A DNA stretch of 64,000 bases from Ferrovibrio sp. (lineage in GTDB: Bacteria; Pseudomonadota; Alphaproteobacteria; Ferrovibrionales; Ferrovibrionaceae): contig NZ_JAOZVR010000116.1 of assembly GCF_025869515.1 (NCBI RefSeq), forward strand, positions 1 to 64,000, in the 5' to 3' direction. The notes beneath the pieces are model-generated. The model was not told where the DNA came from. It did no database searches and worked only from the letters and a program-made list of their open reading frames with translations. Shown here in pieces: positions 34,167 through 42,715 of this stretch (position 1 is the first letter of the stretch; every line of letters begins with the position of its first letter). The translations under genes were made by a program, and so were the position numbers.

Positions 34167-34940
34167 ATGCCCCTCGAGATCGTGCAGATTCCGGTCCTCA
34201 GCGACAATTATGTCTATCTGGTGCGCGAGCCGCAGTCGGATGCCGTCGGCGTGGTCGATCCCGCCGTGCATGAGCCGGTGCTGGCCGAACTGAAACAGCG
34301 CAACTGGACGCTCACGCATATCCTCAACACGCATCACCACCCCGACCATGTCGGCGGCAATCTGGCGCTGAAGGAGGCCACCGGCTGCAGGATCATCGGG
34401 CCGGAGGCCGATGCCGAGCGCATCCCCGGGCTGGATATCGCCGTGGGCGACAACGAGGGCATCAACCTGGGCCATGAAACCGCGCGCGTCTTCGACGTGC
34501 CGGGCCATACCCGCGGCCATATCGCCTACTGGTTCGCCGACAGCAAGGCTTTGTTCTGCGGCGACACGCTGTTCGCGCTCGGTTGCGGCCGGCTGTTCGA
34601 GGGCACGCCGGCGCAGATGTGGGCCAGCCTGTCGAAGCTGCGCGGCCTGCCCGACGACACGCGGGTCTACTGCGCCCATGAATATACCGAGTCGAATGCC
34701 CGCTTCGCCGTCACCGTCGAGCCGGGCAACGCGCTTTTGCAGCAGCGCTACGATGCGATCAGGGCGCTGCGCGCCGCCGGCAGGCCCACGGTGCCCTCGA
34801 CACTGGGCGAGGAAAAGGCAACCAATCCCTTCCTGCGTCCGATGAGCGCCAACCTGCGCGACACGCTCGGCATGGCGACAGCCGACGATGTCGCCGTGTT
34901 CGCCGAGACGCGCAAACGCAAGGATGGCTTCAGGGGTTAG
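34167..34940 (+). CDS. gloB: Hydroxyacylglutathione hydrolase (glyoxalase II)
   Basis: Hydrolyses S-D-lactoylglutathione to lactate and glutathione in methylglyoxal detoxification. 257 residues, metallo-beta-lactamase fold. THHHPDHVGG with His56, His58, Asp60, His61 binds zinc; GHTRGHIAYW and FCGDTLFALGCGR follow; the C-terminal helical HAGH domain includes CAHEYT and NPFLR. It overlaps the convergent binding-protein gene by 11 bp. Confidence 0.95.
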   Translation: MPLEIVQIPVLSDNYVYLVREPQSDAVGVVDPAVHEPVLAELKQRNWTLTHILNTHHHPDHVGGNLALKEATGCRIIGPEADAERIPGLDIAVGDNEGINLGHETARVFDVPGHTRGHIAYWFADSKALFCGDTLFALGCGRLFEGTPAQMWASLSKLRGLPDDTRVYCAHEYTESNARFAVTVEPGNALLQQRYDAIRALRAAGRPTVPSTLGEEKATNPFLRPMSANLRDTLGMATADDVAVFAETRKRKDGFRG

Positions 34941-35709
34941 CCAGGTAGACCGGAGTCAGCTCGGCATAGGTGGCATCGCGCAGGCTGCCTATGGACTGCC
35001 ACAATCGCTCGGTGAAGTCGCGGTTGGCGCCATAGAAGTGCCGCGATACCGGCACGTGGAAATCCTCGACCAGCACCGGCGGCGCCAGTTTCTCGATCTG
35101 CCCGTTGCCCTGTTCGCGCATCTGCCGGTCACCCAGCGCATCGATAATCACCACGGCATCGACGCGGCCGAGCGCCAGCATGGCGAACATCTGGCCGCTG
35201 CTTTCGATGCGGATGATTTCCACGCCCTGGGCCAGCAGCGCGTCCGACACCAGCTGCGTGCTGCTGACCGCCACCGGCGCCCTCAGACCGCCGACCTGCC
35301 GGCCATCCCAGGTGATGCCGTCGCCACGCCGGCGATACAGCGAATGCGCCAGCCGCGCGGCATAGCGCGTGAGATCCGGCTGGCCGTTGCGCATCGGAAA
35401 GACCAGGTCGCGGGCGCGTTCCTCGGAATGGCGGAAACCGAGGATGCCGTCCTGCCGGCCAGCCTTGACCTCTTCCACCATGCGCCGCGCCGGCAGCCGG
35501 GTCAGGTGCAGGGTGCCGCCCAGGCGGCTGACGGCGCGCTGCACCAGTTCGACGGCAATACCGGGCCGGCCGGGCACCGCGGTGCCGGACCCGGCCAGAT
35601 AGGGGCTGGCATCCTGGTCGATATAGACGAGGCGCAGATCCACCGCGCCAGCCGGCAGCGGCAGACTCAGCACAACCAGCAAGACCATCGCAAACTTGCG
35701 AATCATCAT
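34930..35709 (-). CDS. Periplasmic substrate-binding protein (SBP_bac_3-like)
   Basis: 259 residues with a signal peptide of about 22 residues ending PAGA. Fold of family 3 solute receptors: PGIAVELVQRAVSRLG near 48-63, ARRMVEEVKAGRQDGILGF near 75-95, and MFAMLALGRVDAVVII near 170. No transporter ATPase or permease genes are adjacent, so this is either an orphan receptor or a sensor-like protein. Confidence 0.8.
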   Translation of the reverse strand: MMIRKFAMVLLVVLSLPLPAGAVDLRLVYIDQDASPYLAGSGTAVPGRPGIAVELVQRAVSRLGGTLHLTRLPARRMVEEVKAGRQDGILGFRHSEERARDLVFPMRNGQPDLTRYAARLAHSLYRRRGDGITWDGRQVGGLRAPVAVSSTQLVSDALLAQGVEIIRIESSGQMFAMLALGRVDAVVIIDALGDRQMREQGNGQIEKLAPPVLVEDFHVPVSRHFYGANRDFTERLWQSIGSLRDATYAELTPVYLANP

Positions 35710-35801
35710 GACAGCCTACCGCAGCTGCCGCGCCAACAACACGATACTTTGGGACCAGGCAGAATGGCCGGCATGCCTGCAGTGCAGCGCCCGGCCTTGG
35801 G

Positions 35802-36395
35802 CTATAACGGGCGACGCGCCTTCAGCGCGGCGCCCAGGGTGCCGTCATCGAGATAGTCGAGTTCGCCGCCGACCGGCACGCCATGCGCCAGCCGGCTGAT
35901 CTGCACATTCTGCGATGCAAGACGGTCGGTGATGTAATGCGCCGTGGTCTGGCCCTCCACCGTGGCATTGGTGGCGATAATCACTTCCTTGACGCGGCCC
36001 GCCTGTACGCGGCCGATCAGGCCGTCGACATTGAGATCGGCCGGGCCGACGCCATCCAGAGCGGAAAGCGTGCCGCCAAGAACATGGTAGCGACCGCGAA
36101 ACACGCTGGCGCGCTCCAGCGCCCAGAGATCGGCAACGCTTTCGACCACACAGAGCAGGGCCTCGTCGCGGCGCGGATCGGTGCAGATGGCACAGGGATC
36201 GCGACTGTCGAGATTGCCGCAGGTGGAGCAGGCATGCACGCTCTCGCCCACCTCTTTCAGCGTGGCGGCCAGCGGCACCAGCAGGGTGTCTTTCTTTTTG
36301 AGCAGATGCAGCACGGCGCGACGCGCCGAACGCGGCCCGAGGCCGGGCAGGCGGGCCAGCAGCTGGATCAGCCGTTCGATCTCCGGTCCAGCCAT
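35802..36395 (-). CDS. recR: Recombination mediator RecR
   Basis: Helps RecFOR load RecA at gaps. 197 residues, near the standard 198-200. Zinc finger with Cys56, Cys59, Cys68 and Cys71; N-terminal helix-hairpin-helix [18 protein letters not shown]-terminal Toprim domain with VVESVADL and [13 protein letters not shown]. The last gene of dnaX-ybaB-recR, 10 bp after ybaB. Confidence 0.96.
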   Translation of the reverse strand: MAGPEIERLIQLLARLPGLGPRSARRAVLHLLKKKDTLLVPLAATLKEVGESVHACSTCGNLDSRDPCAICTDPRRDEALLCVVESVADLWALERASVFRGRYHVLGGTLSALDGVGPADLNVDGLIGRVQAGRVKEVIIATNATVEGQTTAHYITDRLASQNVQISRLAHGVPVGGELDYLDDGTLGAALKARRPL

Positions 36396-36405
36396 GACTG
36401 AAAAC

Positions 36406-36729
36406 TCAGAACGGCAGCTTCATGCCCGGCGGCAGCGGCATGCCGGCCGTCAGCTTCTGCATCTGCTCGGCCATCTCGCGCTCGACACGGGTCTTGGCAT
36501 CGGCATGGGCGGCCTTGATCAGGTCTTCCAGCACCTCGCGCTCGTCTTCCTTCATCAGCGCCGGATCGATCCTGATGGCTTTCAGTTCGCTCTTGCCGTT
36601 CAGGGTCACCGTCACCATGCCGCCGCCGGCGGCACCCTGCACCTCGCGCGCCTCCAGCTCGGCCTGCATTTCCTGCATGCGCTGCTGCATCTGCTGCGCC
36701 TGCTTCAGCATATTGCCCAGATTCTTCAT
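36406..36729 (-). CDS. YbaB/EbfC nucleoid-associated protein
   Basis: 107 residues. N-terminal [19 protein letters not shown] and conserved [20 protein letters not shown], end [12 protein letters not shown], all typical of YbaB/EbfC DNA-binding dimers. It lies in the dnaX-ybaB-recR cluster, 18 bp after dnaX. Confidence 0.94.
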   Translation of the reverse strand: MKNLGNMLKQAQQMQQRMQEMQAELEAREVQGAAGGGMVTVTLNGKSELKAIRIDPALMKEDEREVLEDLIKAAHADAKTRVEREMAEQMQKLTAGMPLPPGMKLPF

Positions 36730-36747
36730 GGCGGACTCCTCAAACGC

Positions 36748-38514
36748 TCAGTCGAGTTCGTCGAGCGGGTCGACATCGTCGGTGACGTAGCCTTCCGCAG
36801 CCTCATCGGCGGCCGGATCGGCCTCGATCACCTGCGGCACCAGTTCGCGCACGTCTTCCAGCACCGCGCCGGGGAAGGCGGTCAGCACCGCCTGCACCAG
36901 CGGATGCGCCTGGGCATGCGCCCGGCGCTTGCTGTCTTCCGCCTGCTCCTGCTCGGCCAGCGTCGGCTCGCCCGGCAGCTTGCTCAAGCTCACCACCCAG
37001 CGCTGGCTGGTCCAGGCCTTCAGCTTTTCGATCAGGCGGCCGGGCAGATCGTGATGCGCGCCCTGGTCGAGCCGCAGCTCGATGCGGCCGGGTTCGAAGC
37101 TGACCAGATGCACGTCGTTGACCAGTTCGCCGGCCAGCGCGCCTTCGCGCATCTCCTTGGCTAATGCGACCACGGCGGAGAAATTCGCCGGCATCGCAGC
37201 CAGGGCCACTGTTTCGCCGGGTTGCGGCGCCGGGCTGGTCATGGCGCGCGGCTGGGCCGAGACCGCGAGGCCAGCACTCGCCCCGCCGCCATTCCCACCG
37301 CCGCCGCCATTAGCTCCTGGCGGGCGCGACGACGGCGCCGGCACACCGGGGCCGCCCTTGTCTTTCCATTCCTTCGCCAGATCGGCCGGGCTCGGCAGGT
37401 CGGCAGCATAGGCGAAACGCACCAGCACCATCTCGGCCGCTGCCAGCGGCACCGGGGCGGCGCGTACTTCCTGCAGGCCCTTGAGCAGCATCTGCCAGCT
37501 GCGCGCCAGCACCGGCATGCCGAGCTTGGCCGCCAGGTCCTTGCCGCGGGCACGCTGGCTTTCCGGCAGCGTGACATCGTCGGGCGTGCCGCCGATCACC
37601 TTCACGCGCGTCAGCCAGTGGGTCAGTTCGAGCAGGTCCTGCAGCACCACGGCGGGATCGGCGCCGACGCGATACTGCGCCTGCAGATTGTCCAGCGCCT
37701 CGGGCAGCTGGCCGTGCAGCAATTGATCCAGCAGCGCGAAAACCTGGCCGCGATCGGCCAGGCCCAGCATATCGCGCACCAGTTCGGCAGTCACGCTTCC
37801 GGCGCCATGGGCAATCGCCTGGTCGAGCAGCGACAGGCCGTCGCGCACCGAGCCTTCGGCGGCACGCGAAATCAGCGTCAGTGCGTCGTCGTCGATCTGC
37901 GCCTGTTCGGCTTCGGCGATGCGTTTGAAATGCGCGTTCAGCACGGCGATCTCGACGCGTTTGAGATCGAAACGCTGGCAGCGCGACAGCACCGTGACCG
38001 GCACCTTGCGGATTTCGGTGGTGGCGAAGACGAATTTCACATGCGGCGGCGGCTCTTCCAGCGTCTTGAGCAGGCCGTTGAAGGCGGCCGTGGAGAGCAT
38101 GTGCACTTCGTCGATGATGTAAATCTTGTAGCGCGCCATCGAAGGCGCGTAGCGCACGGCTTCGATGATCTCGCGGATATCGCCGATGCCGGTGCGCGAG
38201 GCGGCGTCCATCTCGAAGACATCGGGATGCCGGTCTTCTGCAATCGCTTTACAGTTGTCGCAGACGCCGCAGGGCGAAATCGTCGGGCCGCCCTTGCCAT
38301 CCGCGCCGGTGCAGTTCAGCGCCCGGGCGATGATGCGGGCCGTGGTGGTCTTGCCCACGCCACGCACGCCGGTGAGGATGAAGGCCTGGGCGATACGGCC
38401 GGTGGCGATGGCATTGGTGAGGGTGCGGACCAGCGCATCCTGGCCGATCATCTCGGCGAAGTTGCTGGGGCGATATTTGCGTGCAAGAACGCGATAGGGC
38501 GCCGGCTGATTCAT
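36748..38514 (-). CDS. dnaX: DNA polymerase III subunit gamma/tau
   Basis: Clamp-loader ATPase. 588 residues. Walker A GVRGVGKTT (Lys55), zinc module Cys68/Cys82/Cys85/Cys88, Walker B IIDEVHML (Asp135, Glu136). From about 370 a Pro/Gly-rich linker (GGGGGNGGGAS) leads to a C-terminal tau-like domain ending in acidic residues. I see no A/T-rich slippery heptamer in the gene, so a short gamma form by frameshifting is not supported. First gene of dnaX-ybaB-recR. Confidence 0.95.
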   Translation of the reverse strand: MNQPAPYRVLARKYRPSNFAEMIGQDALVRTLTNAIATGRIAQAFILTGVRGVGKTTTARIIARALNCTGADGKGGPTISPCGVCDNCKAIAEDRHPDVFEMDAASRTGIGDIREIIEAVRYAPSMARYKIYIIDEVHMLSTAAFNGLLKTLEEPPPHVKFVFATTEIRKVPVTVLSRCQRFDLKRVEIAVLNAHFKRIAEAEQAQIDDDALTLISRAAEGSVRDGLSLLDQAIAHGAGSVTAELVRDMLGLADRGQVFALLDQLLHGQLPEALDNLQAQYRVGADPAVVLQDLLELTHWLTRVKVIGGTPDDVTLPESQRARGKDLAAKLGMPVLARSWQMLLKGLQEVRAAPVPLAAAEMVLVRFAYAADLPSPADLAKEWKDKGGPGVPAPSSRPPGANGGGGGNGGGASAGLAVSAQPRAMTSPAPQPGETVALAAMPANFSAVVALAKEMREGALAGELVNDVHLVSFEPGRIELRLDQGAHHDLPGRLIEKLKAWTSQRWVVSLSKLPGEPTLAEQEQAEDSKRRAHAQAHPLVQAVLTAFPGAVLEDVRELVPQVIEADPAADEAAEGYVTDDVDPLDELD

Positions 38515-38565
38515 GTGCTTACCATGCCGTGCGCGGACCGAAAATTAAAGCGTTCGGGGGCAAAG

Positions 38566-38664
38566 GTGGGAGGCTGGCAACGACCCGGGCGGAAACTCGT
38601 TACGGCTGCTTCCTTCCGGACCTGACCGGGTTGGCGAGGCGCTCGTCCGCCACCAACCTCCCGG
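38566..38664 (-). ncRNA. ffs: Small signal recognition particle RNA (4.5S type)
   Basis: On the minus strand the conserved hairpin GUCAGGUCCGGAAGGAAGCAG (21 nt in all, described by its parts: GUCAGG, GGAA tetraloop, AAGCAG) is exact. The flanking helix closes with GGGAGG at the 5' end (38662-38657) and CCUCCC at the 3' end (38573-38568). About 97-99 nt, the small bacterial form. It binds Ffh, whose gene is at 47.5 kb. It lies just upstream of dnaX and divergent from nudC, a common alphaproteobacterial position. Ends are approximate. Confidence 0.92.
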
Positions 38665-38667
38665 GGC

Positions 38668-38698
38668 CTTATATCAAGCATCGGGATCGGCTTTTCAA
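38668..38698 (-). promoter_or_regulatory. Likely promoter of the SRP RNA gene
   Basis: On the minus strand TTGAAA (38698-38693) and TATAAG (38673-38668) are 19 bp apart. Transcription would begin about 7 bases later, at or near the first base of the RNA helix. Position fits well; the spacing is at the long end. Confidence 0.5.
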
Positions 38699-38825
38699 TG
38701 GGCAGGCCCGTCGATTCCGGAGCGATTCGGTGGCGATTCGAGGGTCCTGCAGGCGCCGGCACGGGGGTGATTTTTCGCCGTCCGCGGCGATGGACGGGGC
38801 GGGCGGGATATGCCAGCGTTTCGAC

Positions 38826-39848
38826 ATGCTTAGCCCTGACAGTCCGACTCCGCCCCAGGACGCCGCCACCCGGCGCGAGCGCCCGGTGGGTTTCACCGGT
38901 TCGCATCTCGACCGCGCCGGCAATCCGCGTCGCAAGCCGGACTGGCTGGCCGCCCAGCGCAGCCGCACGGATGCCCGTTTCCTGGTGCTGCGCGAGTTGA
39001 AGGCGCTGGTGGATATCGCACAGAAACCGGCCGCGATCCGCTGGCTCGATACCGCCTGGGCCGACGGCCATGCCACCCTGCCCTGCATTTTCCTCGGCAT
39101 CGACGAGGACGACATCCCGCATTTCGCGCTGGATGGCGATGCCGCGCCGGAGGATGCCGGCATCGCCGCCCTGCATGGCGAGACCGACAAATTCATCGAT
39201 GTGCGCTCGATCGCCGCCCAGCTGATCCCGGAAGAGGCCGCGATCCTGGCCCAGGCGCGCAGCCTGATCGACTGGCACCAGCGCCACCGCTTCTGCGCCC
39301 AGTGCGGCAGCGCCACCGAACCGGCCGAGGCCGGCTATGTGCGCCGCTGCAGCAACGAGGTCTGCAAGGCCCAGCATTTCCCGCGCACCGATCCGGTGGT
39401 GATCATGCTGGCGGTGCGGCGCGACGAGAAAACCGGCGAGGATATGCTGCTGCTCGGCCGGCAATCGCGCATGCCGCCGGGCATGTATTCGGCGCTGGCC
39501 GGCTTCATGGAGCCGGGCGAAAGCATCGAGGAAGCCGTGCGCCGCGAGATCATGGAGGAATCCGGCGTGATCACCGGCGCGGTGCGCTACCTGATCTCGC
39601 AGCCATGGCCCTTCCCCTCCTCGCTGATGATCGGCTGCATCGCCGAGGCGCTGGACCCCGGCATCACGGTGGATCACGACGAACTGGAAGACGCACGCTG
39701 GTTCAGCCGCACGGAAGCCGCCGCCATGCTGGAGCGCGGCAAGGCCCGCCTGCCGACCACCGAGACCAATCCCGACGAGCCGCCATGGATGCCGCCGCCG
39801 CTCAGCCTGGCGCACCAGATCGCGAAGCGGTGGCTGGCGGAAAAATGA
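38826..39848 (+). CDS. nudC: NAD(+) diphosphatase
   Basis: Nudix hydrolase of NADH/NAD and NAD-capped RNA. 340 residues. An N-terminal domain, a zinc ribbon (CAQCG...CSNEVCKAQH around 157-180), a Nudix box starting GFMEPGESIEEAV at 226 and ending EESG, and the NudC-specific SQPWPFPSS near 257. I selected the ATG at 38826; the longer reading runs back across the SRP RNA gene. Its stop overlaps the next start (ATGA). Confidence 0.93.
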   Translation: MLSPDSPTPPQDAATRRERPVGFTGSHLDRAGNPRRKPDWLAAQRSRTDARFLVLRELKALVDIAQKPAAIRWLDTAWADGHATLPCIFLGIDEDDIPHFALDGDAAPEDAGIAALHGETDKFIDVRSIAAQLIPEEAAILAQARSLIDWHQRHRFCAQCGSATEPAEAGYVRRCSNEVCKAQHFPRTDPVVIMLAVRRDEKTGEDMLLLGRQSRMPPGMYSALAGFMEPGESIEEAVRREIMEESGVITGAVRYLISQPWPFPSSLMIGCIAEALDPGITVDHDELEDARWFSRTEAAAMLERGKARLPTTETNPDEPPWMPPPLSLAHQIAKRWLAEK

Positions 39849-40276
39849 GCGATCCGCGGCCCCAAGCGCGGTCATTGGCCGGGATCGCCAGCTATCACGC
39901 CCATGTCTATTTCGACGGGCCGGCGCAGCGCGAGATCGCCGCCTGGATTCGCGAGCGGATCGGCGAGCGGTTTCCGGTCCAGCTCGGGCGCTGGCATGAC
40001 AAACTGGTGGGACCGCACAGCCGGCCGATGTACCAGATCGCCTTCGACGTGGCGGTGTTCCCGAAGCTGGTGCCCTGGCTGATGCTCAACCGGCAGGGTC
40101 TCGCCGTGCTGGTGCACCCCAATACCGACAGCCCCTATGACGACCACCTGATCCATGCGCTGTGGCTCGGCGAAATGCTGCCGCTCGATGACAGCGTCTT
40201 GCCGCGCAAGCTGAAAGCCGGCGAAGACCTGATCGACCCGGTGAAGGTGAATACCGCGCCGAAGATGGAAGGCTAA
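39845..40276 (+). CDS. DOPA 4,5-dioxygenase family protein
   Basis: 143 residues, short ferredoxin-like fold. SYHAHVYFDG near 17-26 gives the metal-binding histidines; GPHSRPMYQIAF near 60 and VLVHPNTDSPYDDH near 98-110 are typical of PF08883. Family members cleave extradiol rings in fungi and plants; bacterial roles are unclear. ATGA overlap with nudC. Its stop overlaps the convergent hydrolase stop. Confidence 0.87.
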   Translation: MSDPRPQARSLAGIASYHAHVYFDGPAQREIAAWIRERIGERFPVQLGRWHDKLVGPHSRPMYQIAFDVAVFPKLVPWLMLNRQGLAVLVHPNTDSPYDDHLIHALWLGEMLPLDDSVLPRKLKAGEDLIDPVKVNTAPKMEG

Positions 40277-41283
40277 CTCGCCAGCCAGCGCCGCACATTC
40301 GCCTTGATGAACTCCGCATCCGGCGGGTTCATCGCCGGATTGCCGGCGCGGTGGCCCCAGATGCTGGGGATGGGCTTAAGCTCGGCCGATTGCAGCAGCG
40401 GCAGTTCAGCCTCGTTGTCGGCGACGCGGAAATACAGATCCGTCGCGCCCGGCATCAGCAGCACTTTGGCTTTGATGGCGCCAAGCGCCTTTGCCAGATC
40501 GCCGCCATAGAGCAGGCTGCTGATATCGCCGGCATCCCAGCTGCGCAGCTGCGCATAGAGATCGGCGGCATTGCGGCGCGCGTAACGCTCTTCCCAGTCG
40601 GTGCGGTAGTAGGTTTCCAGATCTGGCGCCTTCAGCGCGGTGACATGCAGGTTGGCGCGATAGAAATCCTGGCTGAGCGCCCAGCTCGCGTAAATCCGGC
40701 CAAACGCGCGGATCGCGGCTTTCGGCGGCGCCGAGAACCGCCCGTTGCCGGTATGCTCGGGGGCCGCTTCCAGCGTGGCCATCAGGCTGGCGAGAAAGAT
40801 CCTGTTATGCACCGCCGTGCGCGCGCTGCCGCAATTGACGACGATTCTGGCGACGGCGGCGGGGAAATCGGCGGCCCAGTGATAGGCCTGCTGCGCACCC
40901 ATCGACCAGCCGTAGACGGCATGCAGCCGCTCGATGCCGAACTGCTGCTGCAGCAAGCGGCGCTGCGCCTGCACGTTGTCATGGGCTGTAACAAGATACG
41001 GATAGTCCGGCGTGTTGGACGGACTGGAGGACAGACCGTTGCCGAACATGTCGGGGATGACGATGAACCACTGCTGCGGATCGAGCACGCCGTCCGGTCC
41101 GATCAGCCATTCCAGATCGGGATGCTGCGCCGAATAGCTGGTGGGATAGAGCACCGCATTGTCACGCGCCGGATTCAGCGTGCCATGCGTCTTCCAGCTG
41201 AGGAAGGCGCCCCTGATGGTCTCGCCCGACTGGGTCTTCAGATCGCCGAGATCGAAACGTCCGGCAGCGGTCGGCCATGTCAT
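40273..41283 (-). CDS. Alpha/beta hydrolase, MetX-like
   Basis: 336 residues. Similar in plan to homoserine acetyltransferases: oxyanion and strand LYPTSYSAQHPD, nucleophile elbow YGWSMGAQQAYHW (Ser near 127), and acid/histidine near the C-terminus (PGATDLYF...IWGHRAG). It lacks the GGCMGSSGP substrate loop of true MetX, having FGNGLSSSPSNTPD instead. So it is probably not a second acetyltransferase; substrate unknown. It follows meaB by 3 bp on the minus strand. Confidence 0.83.
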   Translation of the reverse strand: MTWPTAAGRFDLGDLKTQSGETIRGAFLSWKTHGTLNPARDNAVLYPTSYSAQHPDLEWLIGPDGVLDPQQWFIVIPDMFGNGLSSSPSNTPDYPYLVTAHDNVQAQRRLLQQQFGIERLHAVYGWSMGAQQAYHWAADFPAAVARIVVNCGSARTAVHNRIFLASLMATLEAAPEHTGNGRFSAPPKAAIRAFGRIYASWALSQDFYRANLHVTALKAPDLETYYRTDWEERYARRNAADLYAQLRSWDAGDISSLLYGGDLAKALGAIKAKVLLMPGATDLYFRVADNEAELPLLQSAELKPIPSIWGHRAGNPAMNPPDAEFIKANVRRWLAS

Positions 41284-41286
41284 TTT

Positions 41287-42276
41287 CTATTTTCCCAGCA
41301 TGGAGAGGATTTTGCGCGCCGCCGCCGCCGGCGTGGTCTTGCCGGCGCCAACCGCTTTCTGAAGTCTGGGCAGCTCGCCGGCAATGGCGGGATCGTGGCG
41401 CAGCCAGTCGAGCAGGCCGTCCTGTAATTCGCGCAGCAGCCAGCCCTCGGCCTGGTGGCGGCGCTGGGCCTGGAAAGTGCCGGTCTGCTCCAGTTTGCCG
41501 CGAAACTCCTGGATGGTGGCCCAGACCGTGTCGATGCCCTCGTTCAGCAGCGCCGAGACCATCTGCACCTGCGGCTGCCATTCGGTGTGGCGCGGCCGCA
41601 TCAGATGCAGCGCCATGCGGTAATCGGCCGCTGCCAGCCGCGCCTTGGGCAGCAGGTCGCCATCGGCCTTGTTGATCACCACCAGATCGGCCAACTCCAT
41701 GATGCCGCGCTTGATGCCCTGCAGATCGTCGCCGCCACCCGGCGCCAGCAGCAGCAGGAAGATATCCACCATCTCGGCCACGGTGGTCTCCGACTGGCCG
41801 ACGCCGACGGTTTCCACCAGCACGACATCGAAACCGGCGGCTTCGGCCAGCAGCATGGCCTCGCGGGTGCGCCGCGCCACGCCGCCGAGCGAACCGCCCG
41901 AGGGCGATGGCCGGATGAAGGCGTTCGGATCGCGGCCGAGCTGCTCCATGCGGGTCTTGTCGCCGAGGATCGAGCCACCCGACAGCGTGGAGGACGGGTC
42001 GATGGCGAGCACCGCCACCTTTTTCCCCTGCCCGGTGAGGAACAGGCCGAAGCGTTCGATGAAACTGGATTTGCCGACGCCCGGCGTGCCGGAGATGCCG
42101 ATGCGGATCGCCTTGCCCGTGCTGGGCAGGATTGTCTGCAGCAGCGTATCGGCGGCGGCGCGGTCCTGCTCGTGGCGCGATTCGACCAGCGTGATGGCGC
42201 GGGCGAGCGCGCGGCGGTCGTGGCTGAGCAGCTGCTCGGCAAGCTGGACGGGATCGGTGCGGCGGCGCGCGGACAT
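41287..42276 (-). CDS. meaB: Methylmalonyl-CoA mutase-associated GTPase MeaB
   Basis: G3E-family GTPase that guards B12 in methylmalonyl-CoA mutase or a relative. 329 residues. Walker A SGTPGVGKS at 62-70; then DPSSTLSGGSILGDKTRM, ETVGVGQSE (switch), and NKADGD for guanine binding. The mutase itself is not in the window. It lies between a response regulator and the MetX-like hydrolase in one minus-strand run. Confidence 0.93.
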   Translation of the reverse strand: MSARRRTDPVQLAEQLLSHDRRALARAITLVESRHEQDRAAADTLLQTILPSTGKAIRIGISGTPGVGKSSFIERFGLFLTGQGKKVAVLAIDPSSTLSGGSILGDKTRMEQLGRDPNAFIRPSPSGGSLGGVARRTREAMLLAEAAGFDVVLVETVGVGQSETTVAEMVDIFLLLLAPGGGDDLQGIKRGIMELADLVVINKADGDLLPKARLAAADYRMALHLMRPRHTEWQPQVQMVSALLNEGIDTVWATIQEFRGKLEQTGTFQAQRRHQAEGWLLRELQDGLLDWLRHDPAIAGELPRLQKAVGAGKTTPAAAARKILSMLGK

Positions 42277-42322
42277 GCCGCGACCTTAGCGAAGCCTTGG
42301 CGCCGATGCCACAGGCAGCGCT

Positions 42323-42715
42323 CTAGAAGGCCCTGATGTTGAACAGGGCGGCGATCTTCTGGTGCAGCTGCGCCGCCGAGAAGGGCTTGGCGATATAGGC
42401 ATCGACCTGGTGCTGGCGCGCGGTCAGCACGAATTCCCTGCTGGCATTGCTGGTCAGCATGAGGAAACGGGTTTTCACGCCGCTGACCCGCACATGTTTG
42501 AGCAGGTCGAGGCCGCTGATATTGGGCATGTTCCAGTCCGACACGATCAGGTCGTAATGGCCGCGTTTTTCCGTGAACTGTTCGATGGCATCGGCACCAT
42601 CCCTGGCAAGATCGAGCCGGTCGACGCCGAACTGCTTGAGCATCATCTGGGTCAGGCGCTGGGAATAGGAATCGTCTTCCACCAGCATCACCCAGAGATC
42701 CTTGAAATCGGTCAT
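42323..42715 (-). CDS. Single-domain response regulator
   Basis: 130 residues. Receiver domain: Glu/Asp triad near VEDD (13-15), phospho-acceptor Asp60 in IVSDWNMP, Thr88/Ser89 region MLTSN, and Lys110 in YIAKPFS. CheY-like. Its start overlaps the upstream hybrid kinase stop (ATGA), so it is probably a target of that kinase. The ATG at 42715 was selected because the reading frame upstream is antiphase to the kinase. Confidence 0.9.
   Translation of the reverse strand: MTDFKDLWVMLVEDDSYSQRLTQMMLKQFGVDRLDLARDGADAIEQFTEKRGHYDLIVSDWNMPNISGLDLLKHVRVSGVKTRFLMLTSNASREFVLTARQHQVDAYIAKPFSAAQLHQKIAALFNIRAF

Noticed and set aside
36748-38514. Programmed frameshift in dnaX
   Set aside because: No A/T-rich slippery heptamer was found in the gene.
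38481-38825. N-terminal extension of nudC
   Set aside because: It would translate across the SRP RNA gene on the opposite strand; conservation starts after 38826.
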